Counted from the first letter of the stretch, positions 9,340 through 20,192 are shown. The stretch is 64,000 nt of DNA from SAR202 cluster bacterium AG-426-M11 (GCA_003213095.1 QCNV01000005.1:1-64000); one strand, 5' to 3'. Notes: generated by a model not told the origin, from the letters alone. Made by a program: numbers and translations.

Positions 9340-11007
9340 ATGACTGAAAACCTAACAAACACAGACTTCATAAGAAATCAAATCGCTGAAGACATTAAAA
9401 CAAATAAGTTTGATCAGATCATTACTAGATTTCCCCCAGAACCTAATGGATACCTTCATATTGGCCATGCAACTTCAATTTGTTTAAATTTTGGTATTGC
9501 TGAGGATTTTGAAAACGCAAAATGCAATTTAAGATTTGATGACACTAATCCTACAAAAGAAAATTTAGAATTTGTAAATTCAATCAAACAAGACATTCAT
9601 TGGCTTGGATTTGATTGGCAAGACAATGAATTTTACGCCTCCAACTATTTTCAAAAATTATTTGAATTTGCACTCGAATTAATAAAGCTCGATAAAGCTT
9701 ATGTCGACGATCAAACTTCTGAAGAAATTAGAATTAATAGAGGTTCTCTTACTGAACCAGGTATCAATAGTCCAAACAGGTCCAGAAGTATTGACGAAAA
9801 TTTAAGACTATTTACAGATATGAAAAATGGGGAATTTCAAGCTGGAACCCGTGTCTTAAGAGCAAAAATTGATATGTCTTCACCTAACATCAACATGAGA
9901 GACCCTGTAATGTACAGAATCATAGAATCAACACATCATCAAACAGGGGATCTATGGAAAATTTATCCAATGTATGATTTTGCTCACGGTTTAAGTGATT
10001 CTATTGAAAAAGTAACTCATTCACTTTGCACTCTGGAATATGAGGCTCATCGTCCATTATATGAATGGTTCTTAAAAGAATTACAGACATTCCCATCTCA
10101 ACAAATTGAATTCGGAAAAGTTTCATTGAGTCATACAATTTTAAGTAAAAGAAATTTACTAAAATTAGTTGACTCAAAAAAGGTGTCCGGATGGACAGAC
10201 CCTAGAATGCCAACGATCTCTGGAATGAGAAGATTGGGTTATACTCCTGAAGCTATAAAAGATTTTTGCTCTAGAGTGAGTATCACAAGAAGGGAAAACA
10301 TAGCTGACATAGCATTGTTAGAACACTGTGTTAGAGAGCATTTAAATTCTAAAGCTCAAAGAAGAATGGCAGTTTTAAGACCTTTAAAAATTACCATACA
10401 AAACTTTGATGAAAACTCCACTGACTGGATTGAGGCACCCAACCATCCCAAAAACGAATCTTTTGGTACTAGAAAAATACCTTTTACTAAAGAAATTTAT
10501 ATAGAAAGTAATGACTTTATGGAAAATCCAATTCCAAAATTTTTCAGATTATCACCAGGAAATGAAGTACGTCTTAGATATGGATATATCATTAAATGTA
10601 TTGAAGTAAAAAAAGATCCAAATTCAGGTGAAGTCATAGAGTTGATATGTACATATGATCCCGAAACAAGAGGAGGGAATACTCCGGATGGCAGAAAAGT
10701 TAAGGGAACAATACATTGGGTAAGTGCATCAAATCATATATCGGCTGAAGTCAGACTATTTGATAGATTGTGCTCAGACACAAATCCAGATATTTCTTCA
10801 GAAGAATCACTAGATCATGTTCTTAACCCTAATTCATTGGAAATAATTTATTCTGCAAAACTTGAACCTGAATTATCAAAATCAAAATTAGAAGACAAAT
10901 TTCAATTTGAAAGACTAGGATTCTTCTGTATAGACAATGAAGATTCAACCTCTGAAAATTTGATATTCAACAGAACTGCTACTTTAAGAGACAATTGGTC
11001 AAAATAA
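9340..11007 (+). CDS. glnS: Glutaminyl-tRNA synthetase
   Basis: RFPPEPNGYLHIGHATSICLNFG (HIGH motif), LSKRNL (KMSKS-like). Confidence 0.95.
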   Translation: MTENLTNTDFIRNQIAEDIKTNKFDQIITRFPPEPNGYLHIGHATSICLNFGIAEDFENAKCNLRFDDTNPTKENLEFVNSIKQDIHWLGFDWQDNEFYASNYFQKLFEFALELIKLDKAYVDDQTSEEIRINRGSLTEPGINSPNRSRSIDENLRLFTDMKNGEFQAGTRVLRAKIDMSSPNINMRDPVMYRIIESTHHQTGDLWKIYPMYDFAHGLSDSIEKVTHSLCTLEYEAHRPLYEWFLKELQTFPSQQIEFGKVSLSHTILSKRNLLKLVDSKKVSGWTDPRMPTISGMRRLGYTPEAIKDFCSRVSITRRENIADIALLEHCVREHLNSKAQRRMAVLRPLKITIQNFDENSTDWIEAPNHPKNESFGTRKIPFTKEIYIESNDFMENPIPKFFRLSPGNEVRLRYGYIIKCIEVKKDPNSGEVIELICTYDPETRGGNTPDGRKVKGTIHWVSASNHISAEVRLFDRLCSDTNPDISSEESLDHVLNPNSLEIIYSAKLEPELSKSKLEDKFQFERLGFFCIDNEDSTSENLIFNRTATLRDNWSK

Positions 11008-12312
11008 TTAACTTTTGAAATCAGGTTTTTTTGCAAATAAGAACCCTAAACTTCCCAATATTGCCACTCCTGACAAAATATAAAATGCGAGATCGTAACT
11101 TCCTGTAATGTCGTACATACGTCCTGCTACCAATGGTCCTATCATCATCATAATTGACATGGGAGCCATAGATAGACCTAATACCTTACCAAACGATTTT
11201 CTACCGAAATATTCTCCTCTAATTGCTGTTCCCATGGGAATTCTTGCTCCAAATCCTAATCCATAAACCAAAACAAAAATAGGTGTCCAAAAAATTGATG
11301 TGATAAAAGTTGAAAAAACAACTCCGGAAGCTTGAATACATCCAAAAATACATAAGGCTATATTTTTGGGAACTTTATCACCAATAATTCCCCCAAAAAT
11401 TTGAGCAACTCCCGAAAATAATAACGTGAATCCCCAAACCCAAGCGCCTATATTCACAGGGATTCCTTGATCTCTTAATGCTAAAATGAAATGAACAGTC
11501 ATAGTTCCTATCAACATTGTCGAACAAGCATGACTAATAGATATAACCCAAAAAGATGAAGTCTTCAAAATTTGACCAATTCCCAAATCTATTTGATCTA
11601 ATTCATTAGATTGATCAATCTCTGAATTTTCAGAGTCTATTTTCTTTTGAATGTACTCCTTTCCATCTGGAATTTCCCCAGATTCTTCAGGAGTGTTTCT
11701 AATTAACTTTGAAACAGGAACAGCAATCATAAAATAAAAAATAGCTATTCCGAGAGAAGCCATTCTCCATCCAGCATTTTCAGGCATTACCAACCATGCT
11801 AAAGCTGGAACCATCAGAAATCCACCAAAAGAAAATCCTACAGACCCAAATCCCATTGCCATACTTCTGCGTTTATTAAACCAGTTATTGATGACAGTCA
11901 TCATTGGCAGCCAACCACCGCCAGAAGCTCCCATCATTAAAATGCCATACGAAATATAAAACATTGGTAAAGACTGAGTTAAACTTAAAAGTCCAAATCC
12001 AATTCCACACAATACCACTCCACCCAAAACCACTTTCCTAGAACCAAATTTATCTACTAATACTCCAATAATAGGCCCAATCAAGCTTCCTTCTAATTGA
12101 CCTATTGAAAAAGCCCAAGAAAGCTGTGTCCTACTCCATCCAAATTCAGATTCCAACGAATCAATCCAAACTCCAATTGCTCCAAATGCAGGTGTCCCTG
12201 TTACAGAATTTAAAAACAAAGCTAAAATTACCAACCACCATCCATAAAACATTGTGTATTTCCAGGTAAATACAGAATTTCTTGACGAACTACGGCTAGA
12301 TTTCATAAACAA
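11008..12312 (-). CDS. MFS transporter
   Basis: 434 aa, about 12 TM, FYGWWLVILALFLN start. Confidence 0.85.
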   Translation of the reverse strand: MFMKSSRSSSRNSVFTWKYTMFYGWWLVILALFLNSVTGTPAFGAIGVWIDSLESEFGWSRTQLSWAFSIGQLEGSLIGPIIGVLVDKFGSRKVVLGGVVLCGIGFGLLSLTQSLPMFYISYGILMMGASGGGWLPMMTVINNWFNKRRSMAMGFGSVGFSFGGFLMVPALAWLVMPENAGWRMASLGIAIFYFMIAVPVSKLIRNTPEESGEIPDGKEYIQKKIDSENSEIDQSNELDQIDLGIGQILKTSSFWVISISHACSTMLIGTMTVHFILALRDQGIPVNIGAWVWGFTLLFSGVAQIFGGIIGDKVPKNIALCIFGCIQASGVVFSTFITSIFWTPIFVLVYGLGFGARIPMGTAIRGEYFGRKSFGKVLGLSMAPMSIMMMIGPLVAGRMYDITGSYDLAFYILSGVAILGSLGFLFAKKPDFKS

Positions 12313-12473
12313 TTAACTCAATTACAGATTTATATATCAGTAATAATAATTCATGAATCTTTATATTGCATTGAGATTCTTATGAAATTTTGTATGAATT
12401 TCTAAAGAAGACATCATTCTTTTAGTGCGCTATACTACCCTCACTCAAATCACATAAAAACAAAGGTGAAAGA

Positions 12474-12992
12474 ATGGTAGAACAACAAGTAGAAATTTTA
12501 AGACCCGAAACTCTTATTGAGGAATTTAAAAAAATTGGAGTTACTCACATCATTACCATACCTGATAGTGAAACTAACTATTTATATGAGTTGATGGAAC
12601 AACAAGACTGGCTAGATGTTATTCCCGTATCTAGAGAAGGTGAATCCATGGCGGTAGCATTAGGGCTAAATATTGCAGGAAAAACTCCAGTTGTATTAAT
12701 CCAAAATACAGGAATGTTAGAGTCTGGCGACTCTATTAGAGGAATGGCGTTAGATGCAGGATTCCCATTACTAATGGTTGTTGGGTATAGAGGATGGACT
12801 AGAAAAGGACATACTCCAGACTCTGCAGCAACTTATACAGAACCATTCTTAAACGCATTCAGATTAAATTACTATTTAGTAGAACATGACGCTGATGGGC
12901 CAAGAATTTCTGAAGCATTTGAAGAATCACAATTATCAAAAAAACCTGTCGTAGTTCTTGTTGGAGACGAATATCACGGGTTTAATCGTTAA
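12474..12992 (+). CDS. TPP-dependent 2-oxoacid decarboxylase, alpha (Pyr-domain) subunit; sulfopyruvate decarboxylase-like
   Basis: 172 aa, ITIPDSETNYLYELME...VSREGESMAVALGLNIAGKTPVVLIQNTGMLESGDSIRGM. Confidence 0.8.
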   Translation: MVEQQVEILRPETLIEEFKKIGVTHIITIPDSETNYLYELMEQQDWLDVIPVSREGESMAVALGLNIAGKTPVVLIQNTGMLESGDSIRGMALDAGFPLLMVVGYRGWTRKGHTPDSAATYTEPFLNAFRLNYYLVEHDADGPRISEAFEESQLSKKPVVVLVGDEYHGFNR

Positions 12993-13014
12993 TTTAAAAT
13001 ATTTGGAGAAAAAC

Positions 13015-13599
13015 ATGATTGAAGCAAAAAAAGTATTTGAAGAATTTCAGAAACATAGAGAAAACGCCATAGTTTCTGTACAAGGAACATCCGGAAAACA
13101 CTGGAAAGATATTTCAACTAATCAAAATAGAGATATTTCCCTTGGTGGGGCCATGGGGCAATCTACCTCAGCAGTTTTCGGATTAGCACTAGGCTTAAAA
13201 AATGAGAAAGTTGTACACTTTGACTCTGAAGGAGCCCTACTAATGAATTTAGGTGTTATAGCCTCAATAGCAGGTAAACAGCCTAAAAACTTCGTTCATT
13301 TTGTATTAGATAATGGATGCTATGCCACTACTGGGGGGCAACCAGTCCCAAACTCTGAAAGTATTGATTATGCACAAATGGCAGCCGGAGCAGGATATTC
13401 CAAAACATATAACTTTGACGATCTAGAAGATCTATCTACAAGTATGGAAGAAATCATGTCTATTGACGGCCCAGTTTTCGTTGCTGTGAAGGTAAATGCT
13501 GAAGTAGAAAACCTACCTATTGGTATGCGCAAAAGAACTCCCACAAGAAGCCGAGCAGAAACAATCAACGATCTCAGAAGCGAGTTAGGCATCAAATAA
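13015..13599 (+). CDS. TPP-dependent 2-oxoacid decarboxylase, beta (PP-domain) subunit
   Basis: SLGGAMGQSTSAVFGLALG...HFDSEGALLMNLGVIASIAGKQPKNFVHFVLDNGCYATTGGQP. ATG at 13015 preferred over the ORF-track start at 12958 (SD ggaga upstream, less overlap). Confidence 0.8.
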   Translation: MIEAKKVFEEFQKHRENAIVSVQGTSGKHWKDISTNQNRDISLGGAMGQSTSAVFGLALGLKNEKVVHFDSEGALLMNLGVIASIAGKQPKNFVHFVLDNGCYATTGGQPVPNSESIDYAQMAAGAGYSKTYNFDDLEDLSTSMEEIMSIDGPVFVAVKVNAEVENLPIGMRKRTPTRSRAETINDLRSELGIK

Positions 13600-13602
13600 T
13601 TT

Positions 13603-14460
13603 ATGGCAATCAATTCTCCCAGAAAATCGTTTAGGGAAGTTTTAGAAGGAGAAGAATGCGTATTTCCTGCTTCAGTATTTGATCCCATATCATCTAGGAT
13701 GGCGTGTGATTTAGGATTTGAAATAGGAATGTTTGCCGGTTCGATTGGATCTGCAGTAGTTTTAGGGAGTCCTGATTATATCCTTCTCACTCTTTCTGAA
13801 TTTGCAGATCAATCACGTAGGATCTGTAGAGCATCTGATTTACCATTAATGGTTGATGCTGATCATGGTTATGGAAATGCTTTAAATGTTTCTAGGACGA
13901 TTGAGGAATTAGAAAATTCTGGCGTATCTGCTATCACAATAGAAGATACTAGCTTACCTCGAACTTACAACGAAACATCTCAAAGATTAATCAGCTTAGA
14001 CGAAGGCAAAGGTAAAATTAATGCTGCATTAAATTCTAGAAAGGACCCTCAACTTTCTATAATAGCTAGGACAAGCGCTGTAACTATTTCATCTTTAGAA
14101 GAAGCTATCATAAGAGCAAAAGAATATGAACAATTAGGGGCTGACGGAATATTCTTCACTGGAGTTTCAAAAATTTCTGATTTAGAACAAATTTCTTCAG
14201 AAATCAAGATACCTATTTTATTAGGTAATCTGACTCAAGAAATTAACAATAAAACATTTCTATCTTCTGTAGGAGTAAAAGTTGCACTTCAAGGTCACTT
14301 ACCCTTTTATGCTGGACTTAAATCTATATACCAAACAATGCATGATTTAAAAAATGGAGCCTCAACTGATCAATTAATGCCAAACATTTTGTCAGATGCA
14401 GAAATCAATCGATTCATTAATCTTGAAGATTTTAATCAAATGATAAAAAAATTTATGTAA
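13603..14460 (+). CDS. Isocitrate lyase/PEP mutase superfamily protein, oxaloacetate decarboxylase-like
   Basis: SVFDPISSRMACDLGFEIGMFAGSIGSAVVLGSPDYILLTLSEFADQSRRICRASDLPLMVDADHGYGNALNVSRTIEELE; resembles the PA4872-type oxaloacetate decarboxylase subgroup. Confidence 0.8.
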   Translation: MAINSPRKSFREVLEGEECVFPASVFDPISSRMACDLGFEIGMFAGSIGSAVVLGSPDYILLTLSEFADQSRRICRASDLPLMVDADHGYGNALNVSRTIEELENSGVSAITIEDTSLPRTYNETSQRLISLDEGKGKINAALNSRKDPQLSIIARTSAVTISSLEEAIIRAKEYEQLGADGIFFTGVSKISDLEQISSEIKIPILLGNLTQEINNKTFLSSVGVKVALQGHLPFYAGLKSIYQTMHDLKNGASTDQLMPNILSDAEINRFINLEDFNQMIKKFM

Positions 14461-14521
14461 CAAAACACAATTAATTAGAGTTATAATTATCGTTCGCTTC
14501 AAACAATGGAATGGGGACTAA

Positions 14522-15088
14522 ATGTCACAAAATACTACAATTACTCTAGGTGGAGGATGCTTTTGGTGTGTAGAAGCCGTGTTCGAAAAAATTCACGGCA
14601 TCACTAAAGTAGTCTCAGGTTATAGCGGAGGGTCTAAAGAAAACCCTACATATCAAGAAGTATGCTCAGAAACTACTGGGCATGCAGAAGTAGTGCAAGT
14701 TTCATTCAATGATGAAGTAATCAACTTAGATACTATTTTAGAAATTTTCTTTGCTCATCACGACCCAACTACTTTAAACAGGCAAGGGGGCGACGTAGGA
14801 ACCCAATATAGATCTGTGATTTTTTATCATGATGAAAATCAAAAACAAATTGCTTTAGAGACTATAAAATATTTAGATGAGCAAAAATTCTTTTCAAATA
14901 AAATTGTCACAGAAGTGATGAAAATTGAAAATTTTTATATTGCTGAGGACTACCATCAATCTTTTTATCAAAACAACCCTTATCAACCCTATTGTCAATT
15001 TATTATCAATCCCAAAATGGAAAAATTAAAACAGAACTATTCACATTTAATTTCTACAGAAAAAACAGGAACTTTACATGATTTCTAG
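14522..15088 (+). CDS. msrA: Peptide methionine sulfoxide reductase A
   Basis: GGGCFWCVEAVFEKIHGI active-site motif. Confidence 0.95.
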   Translation: MSQNTTITLGGGCFWCVEAVFEKIHGITKVVSGYSGGSKENPTYQEVCSETTGHAEVVQVSFNDEVINLDTILEIFFAHHDPTTLNRQGGDVGTQYRSVIFYHDENQKQIALETIKYLDEQKFFSNKIVTEVMKIENFYIAEDYHQSFYQNNPYQPYCQFIINPKMEKLKQNYSHLISTEKTGTLHDF

Positions 15089-16736
15089 AATACAAATCCC
15101 TAAAATTCAGGGAGCTGATGAATTATTCACCGAACCTTATCTGAATTATTTAATTCATTTGCATGACAAATTCTCTGATCAAATTCAAATATTGAGAAAA
15201 GAAAGATTAACTAATCTACAAAAGGCACATGAACATGGTCTTGAAACTTTAAAGTTGCCAATTTCAGAAATTAACACTCAAGATTGGCATGTAGATTCAG
15301 TACCTGAAGATTTAAAGCAGCCTGGAATAGAAATTTCTGGGCCGTCATCAATAGCTTCAATGATGGTCAATGCCCTCAATCCAGGGCCTGAGGGCGAAAG
15401 GGCCGTGGGGTATCTAGATGATGATGAAGATTCAGGAGGACATTCATTACAAGACACTATCAATTCCGCAATCAATAGATTATCCGCAATCAACAAAACC
15501 TTAGAGGTAGTAGATTCTAATAGAAACAGACATTACAAATTACAACCTGGGAACCTACCATTTTTCATGCACCGTGAAAGAGGGCTGCATTTAGATGAAC
15601 ATGAAATAAAAATTGATGGCGCCCCTATTTCTGCAACTTTACTCGGAACTTCCCTAACTATTTTTTATTGTGGCCAAGCTCAATTCAAGAAAAATCTAGG
15701 AGTTTATTTCTATCTGCCAAAATTAGAGAGTGTTGCTGAAGCAAAACTATATAAACAAATTTTTGATGAAAGTAAAAAATTTTTAAATTTATCTGAATCT
15801 AATATTATCAAGGCAATCATACTTGTTGAATCTCTCCCAGCTGTATTCCAAATGGAAAACATGCTTCACGCTTTAGGGAAATACGGTGCTGGATTAAATG
15901 CAGCTAGATGGGATTTAAAAGCAAGTATTTTAGAATTTATTATGACAAACAGTAATTCAGTTTGGCCAGACAGGTTTGATGTCGATATTAAAACGACAGA
16001 ATTCATGTCAAATATTTTCAGAAGGTTAGTTGCAATATGCTTAAAACATAGTGCCATTGCAATAGGAGGCATGGCCACCGCTCTCCCCTCATCAGATGAT
16101 GAAATAAATAAAATTGCTGCAAAATCAATTCAAACAGATAAAGAATGGGAAGCTCAACAAGGGTTTATTAGAGGTTGGAGTGCCCACATATACCATATGA
16201 AAACCGCATCAGATCCTTTCAAAAATTTAGCTAAAACTGGCTGGACACCATCTAGTGAATTAAAAAATCCTGAAAATTTCCCTATAAAAATTGAAACTCC
16301 TACAGGAAAAATCACATCTGAAGGGACTAGAAGAAATATCAGAACAATTATCGAATATGTTGAAGGATGGCTGAATGGAAGAGGAGCTAAAGGAATTGAC
16401 AGCCTAGAGGGGTACCCCGGTAAAAGGCCTGCACTAATGGAAGATTTAGCCACTGCAAGGATATCTGTAGGTCAAGTAGCCCAAAGAATTATCCACTCAG
16501 TTTCTTCAGAAGACACTGGTGATACACATACTATGGAATATATATTAAGCCTCATTAAGTCTGAAACTGAAGCTATTCTAAAAATAAGAAAACAAGAGTC
16601 TCCAAATGAGTTTGATTCTATTCAAAAAAACTACATCCAATCTTCCAAAATTACATCCAACTGGATCAAAAACTATACAGAACTTAATTTTAGAAGTTTA
16701 GGGTCATATTCAAAACAACAATTACTAGAAATGTAA
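15078..16736 (+). CDS. aceB: Malate synthase
   Basis: RERGLHLDEHEIKIDGAPISATLLGTSL...YFYLPKLES...ESLPAVFQMENMLHALGKYGAGLNAARWD, as in malate synthase A. Confidence 0.85.
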   Translation: MISRIQIPKIQGADELFTEPYLNYLIHLHDKFSDQIQILRKERLTNLQKAHEHGLETLKLPISEINTQDWHVDSVPEDLKQPGIEISGPSSIASMMVNALNPGPEGERAVGYLDDDEDSGGHSLQDTINSAINRLSAINKTLEVVDSNRNRHYKLQPGNLPFFMHRERGLHLDEHEIKIDGAPISATLLGTSLTIFYCGQAQFKKNLGVYFYLPKLESVAEAKLYKQIFDESKKFLNLSESNIIKAIILVESLPAVFQMENMLHALGKYGAGLNAARWDLKASILEFIMTNSNSVWPDRFDVDIKTTEFMSNIFRRLVAICLKHSAIAIGGMATALPSSDDEINKIAAKSIQTDKEWEAQQGFIRGWSAHIYHMKTASDPFKNLAKTGWTPSSELKNPENFPIKIETPTGKITSEGTRRNIRTIIEYVEGWLNGRGAKGIDSLEGYPGKRPALMEDLATARISVGQVAQRIIHSVSSEDTGDTHTMEYILSLIKSETEAILKIRKQESPNEFDSIQKNYIQSSKITSNWIKNYTELNFRSLGSYSKQQLLEM

Positions 16737-16738
16737 TC

Positions 16739-18052
16739 CTATTTGGATCTTGAAGAAGTAGGATTAGGATGGCTATATCGAAATTCTTCTTGTGTAATGA
16801 GTTTTTTATATGAACCAAATATTTCTTCTGAGTTATCTCCCACAAAATCTAACGGATCATGCTCAACTTCATCCTGATCAAAAATATTTTTAATTTGATA
16901 ATCCGTGAATCGCTCAGCTGGAATTCTACCTGCATCTCGAATCATACCCCGAAATTCAGATGGGGGTTTTAGTTGCCCATGAAGAGCACCAGCTGAAGTA
17001 GAAATACTTTCATTAATTAGAGTTCCTCCTAAATCATTAACTCCAGAATTTAAGAGCAATTGAGACATCCTGTCCCCTTCTTTAACCCAAGAAGCCTGAA
17101 TATTTGAAACCCAATTGTTTAAAACTATTCTTGAAATAGCATGCATTTTAATTACATCCATTCCTGTAGGACCTGATTTAATATTTTGAGTCCCATTTAA
17201 ACCTTGTAAAAACATAGGGGCTTCTGAATTAACAAAACTCAATGGTACAAATTCAGTAAACCCACCAGTTTGTTTTTGCATTTCTCTTATAAGTACTAAA
17301 TGATCAGCAATATGCTTAAAAGTTTCTACATGCCCAAACATGATAGTTGAAGTGGTAGGAATCCCAATTTCATGTGCACTAGTAATCACTTCTTTCCATT
17401 GGTTTACAGTAATTCTTCCAGGAGAAATTTTATCTCTAAGTTCTTGATCTAAAATTTCAGCAGAAGTCCCAGGCAAACTACCTACTCCTGCAGATTTTAA
17501 ATCACTTAAATATTCTTTTATAGAACAGTTAGATCTAATTGATCCATACAAAACCTCTTCTGGTGAAAAACCATGTATATGAATTTCCGGAAGTTCTTTT
17601 TTAATAGCCTCAGTAATTTTTAGATATAAGTCACCTTCCATTTTGGGAGGCAACCCTGCTTGAATACATACCTCTGAAGCTCCATATTCCCATGCTTCTT
17701 TAGCACGTCTAACAATCTCAGAAATTGGGAGTAAATAACCCTGTTCTCCTTGATAATCTCTACTAAATGCACAAAAACCACATCTTTTAATACAAACATT
17801 AGTAAAATTAATATTACGATTAACTACGTAAGTTACTAAGTTACCTGATGACCTTCTACGAAGTTCATCAGCTACTAGAATTGTAGATTGATATTCTAAA
17901 TTCTGAGTTTGCAATAGCTTTTCTATGTCAGAAGAAGAAATATCATCGCCATCTAGAGCACTTTCAAGAATTTCTTTAACCTCTACATCAATAATTTCTA
18001 ACAAATTATTGACAGTAAAATTTTCTTTAGATTTTTCATTCATATCTATCAA
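16739..18052 (-). CDS. cofH: FO synthase subunit 2 / CofH-like radical SAM enzyme
   Basis: Radical SAM CIKRCGFCAFSR; GGTLINESISTSAGALHGQ typical of CofH. Confidence 0.9.
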   Translation of the reverse strand: MIDMNEKSKENFTVNNLLEIIDVEVKEILESALDGDDISSSDIEKLLQTQNLEYQSTILVADELRRRSSGNLVTYVVNRNINFTNVCIKRCGFCAFSRDYQGEQGYLLPISEIVRRAKEAWEYGASEVCIQAGLPPKMEGDLYLKITEAIKKELPEIHIHGFSPEEVLYGSIRSNCSIKEYLSDLKSAGVGSLPGTSAEILDQELRDKISPGRITVNQWKEVITSAHEIGIPTTSTIMFGHVETFKHIADHLVLIREMQKQTGGFTEFVPLSFVNSEAPMFLQGLNGTQNIKSGPTGMDVIKMHAISRIVLNNWVSNIQASWVKEGDRMSQLLLNSGVNDLGGTLINESISTSAGALHGQLKPPSEFRGMIRDAGRIPAERFTDYQIKNIFDQDEVEHDPLDFVGDNSEEIFGSYKKLITQEEFRYSHPNPTSSRSK

Positions 18053-19232
18053 GTCCCCATTTCACATAACCCAATTCATCGGACATTGAATTTAGTTGGG
18101 AACACATTGTATCAGACAAAAAATCCTTATTATTTACGAAAAATTCAGGATAAACAGGAAGCCTAGGAACAAGCTCATACCCTTGTGAGTTAGTCTTTGA
18201 TTTTAATTCTTTAATTAATGGCCAAGGAGCTTCAGGATTAACATAATCTATGGTTAAAGGTGATATTCCACCCCAATCATTGATACCCACAGAAACATAT
18301 TTCTCAAAATTTGAAATACTCAAATTTGGTGGAACTTGAATATTCATATTAGGTCCTAAAATTAATCTAGAAACTGCAACTGTCCACATCATTTCGACTG
18401 AAATCGCATCTGGAAAATTCTCCATAGGAGTTGAAGGTTTAGCACGAAAATTCTGTATAATTACTTCTTGAATATGTCCATATTTTTCATTCATTTCTCT
18501 TATGGCTAAAAGGGAATCAATTCTATCTTTTGGCGTCTCTCCAATACCTATAAGTAACCCAGTAGTGAAAGGTATTCCTAATTCACCAGCTATTTGTATA
18601 GTTTTCAATCTTGCGACAGGTCTTTTGCTTGGAGCTAACGCATGAGGCCCACCAGCTTTATACAATTCTTCACTTGTACTTTCTAACATCAATCCCATTG
18701 AAGGATTTGATGGTTTTAAATTTTCCATTTCTCTAGTACTCATAGTACCTGGATTAGCATGAGGGAAAAGACTTGTTTGATTCATAACCATTTGAGTCAT
18801 ATCAGACAAATATTCTAATGTGGTTTTGTAACCTCTATCATTTAGCCAAATTTTAGCTTCTATATATTTTAATTCAGGTCTTTCGCCTAAAGTAAATAAA
18901 GCTTCAGTACATCCTAACGATTCAGCTTTTTTTGCTAAATCCAAAATTTGTTCCTTACTCAGATATAAATGTTCTAAGTCAGATGGTTCCGCCCTAAAAG
19001 TACAATACCCACAATAATCTCTACACATTCGTGTCAAAGGTATAAACACTTTAGGAGAAAAAGAAATTTGTTTCCCCTTTAAATAATCTCTGATTTGTGA
19101 AGCAACATCAGATAATTCACTTAAATAATTTTCTCTAATTTGAGAGAATACATATGCCTCTGAATCTTCAATTCTTTGAAGTTTAGCTGCCTTTGAAATT
19201 ATTTCATGAAGATTTGTTTCAGTGGAATTCAT
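18036..19232 (-). CDS. cofG: FO synthase subunit 1 / CofG-like radical SAM enzyme
   Basis: Radical SAM CRDYCGYCTF; GINDWGGISPLTIDYVNPEAPWP typical of CofG. Confidence 0.92.
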   Translation of the reverse strand: MNSTETNLHEIISKAAKLQRIEDSEAYVFSQIRENYLSELSDVASQIRDYLKGKQISFSPKVFIPLTRMCRDYCGYCTFRAEPSDLEHLYLSKEQILDLAKKAESLGCTEALFTLGERPELKYIEAKIWLNDRGYKTTLEYLSDMTQMVMNQTSLFPHANPGTMSTREMENLKPSNPSMGLMLESTSEELYKAGGPHALAPSKRPVARLKTIQIAGELGIPFTTGLLIGIGETPKDRIDSLLAIREMNEKYGHIQEVIIQNFRAKPSTPMENFPDAISVEMMWTVAVSRLILGPNMNIQVPPNLSISNFEKYVSVGINDWGGISPLTIDYVNPEAPWPLIKELKSKTNSQGYELVPRLPVYPEFFVNNKDFLSDTMCSQLNSMSDELGYVKWGLDRYE

Positions 19233-19277
19233 AGATGAGTATTATACAATTTAACTAATGCACTACATAATATTAAT

Positions 19278-20192
19278 ATGACAAATCAAAAAGCTATTGA
19301 AATTTCAAATCTTCAAAAAAATTATGGTGAACTTGAAGTTCTAAAAGGAATTGACTTGTCAGTATTTAAGGGTGAAGTATTTGCTCTATTAGGTCCTAAT
19401 GGAGCAGGTAAGACTACTACTATAGAAATTTTAGAGGGGCACAGATATAAATCTTCTGGAAAAATTTCTGTTTTAGGTTTTGACCCAGAAAAAAACTCCA
19501 CAGATTTCAGAAGAAAAGTCGGAATAGTATTACAAGAAACCGGAATAGAACAATACTTAACTGTCAGTGAAGTATTAACTCAATTTAGTGGATTTTACGA
19601 AAACCCCATCTCAATTAAAAGATTATTAGAAATCACAGGACTTAATAGATTTAAAGACCAAAAAGTTAAAAGATTATCGGGAGGACAAAGAAGGCGTTTA
19701 GATGTCGCAATAGGGTTAAGTGGCAACCCTGAATTACTGTTTTTAGATGAGCCAACCACCGGATTTGACCCTTCAGCTAGAAGAGATTCATGGGAAATGA
19801 TTCATAACTTAAGAGAACTAGGAAAGACTATATTACTTACGACTCATTACATGGATGAAGCAGAATACCTATCTGACAGAATTGCCCTAATGTTTGAAGG
19901 GAGCATTAAATCAGTAGGCACCTTGAATGAATTAAGAAATGAAAATAACACCTCAATTATCACATTTCAATCTAAAGAAGATTTAACAAAATTACCCAAT
20001 AACATACTAAGAATTTTAGACAAAAAATCCAATTTTTATAGCATTGAAACTGAAATTCCAAACTCAATATTATTAAATCTTTTAGATTGGGCATCAAAAG
20101 AAAAGATACAATTAAATGATTTGTCTGTTACACCCAAATCTTTAGAAGACATATTTTTAGAAATGGCGAGAGAAATTAATGAGATCAATTAA
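19278..20192 (+). CDS. ABC transporter ATP-binding protein (ABC-2 type)
   Basis: Walker A GPNGAGKTTT, LSGGQRRRLDVAIGL, LFLDEPTTGFDP. Confidence 0.92.
   Translation: MTNQKAIEISNLQKNYGELEVLKGIDLSVFKGEVFALLGPNGAGKTTTIEILEGHRYKSSGKISVLGFDPEKNSTDFRRKVGIVLQETGIEQYLTVSEVLTQFSGFYENPISIKRLLEITGLNRFKDQKVKRLSGGQRRRLDVAIGLSGNPELLFLDEPTTGFDPSARRDSWEMIHNLRELGKTILLTTHYMDEAEYLSDRIALMFEGSIKSVGTLNELRNENNTSIITFQSKEDLTKLPNNILRILDKKSNFYSIETEIPNSILLNLLDWASKEKIQLNDLSVTPKSLEDIFLEMAREINEIN

Noticed and set aside
13603-14460. PEP mutase / phosphonate biosynthesis cluster with 12474..13599
   Set aside because: No PEP mutase EDKxxxxxNS motif; sequence fits the oxaloacetate decarboxylase subgroup, so phosphonate biosynthesis is not supported.
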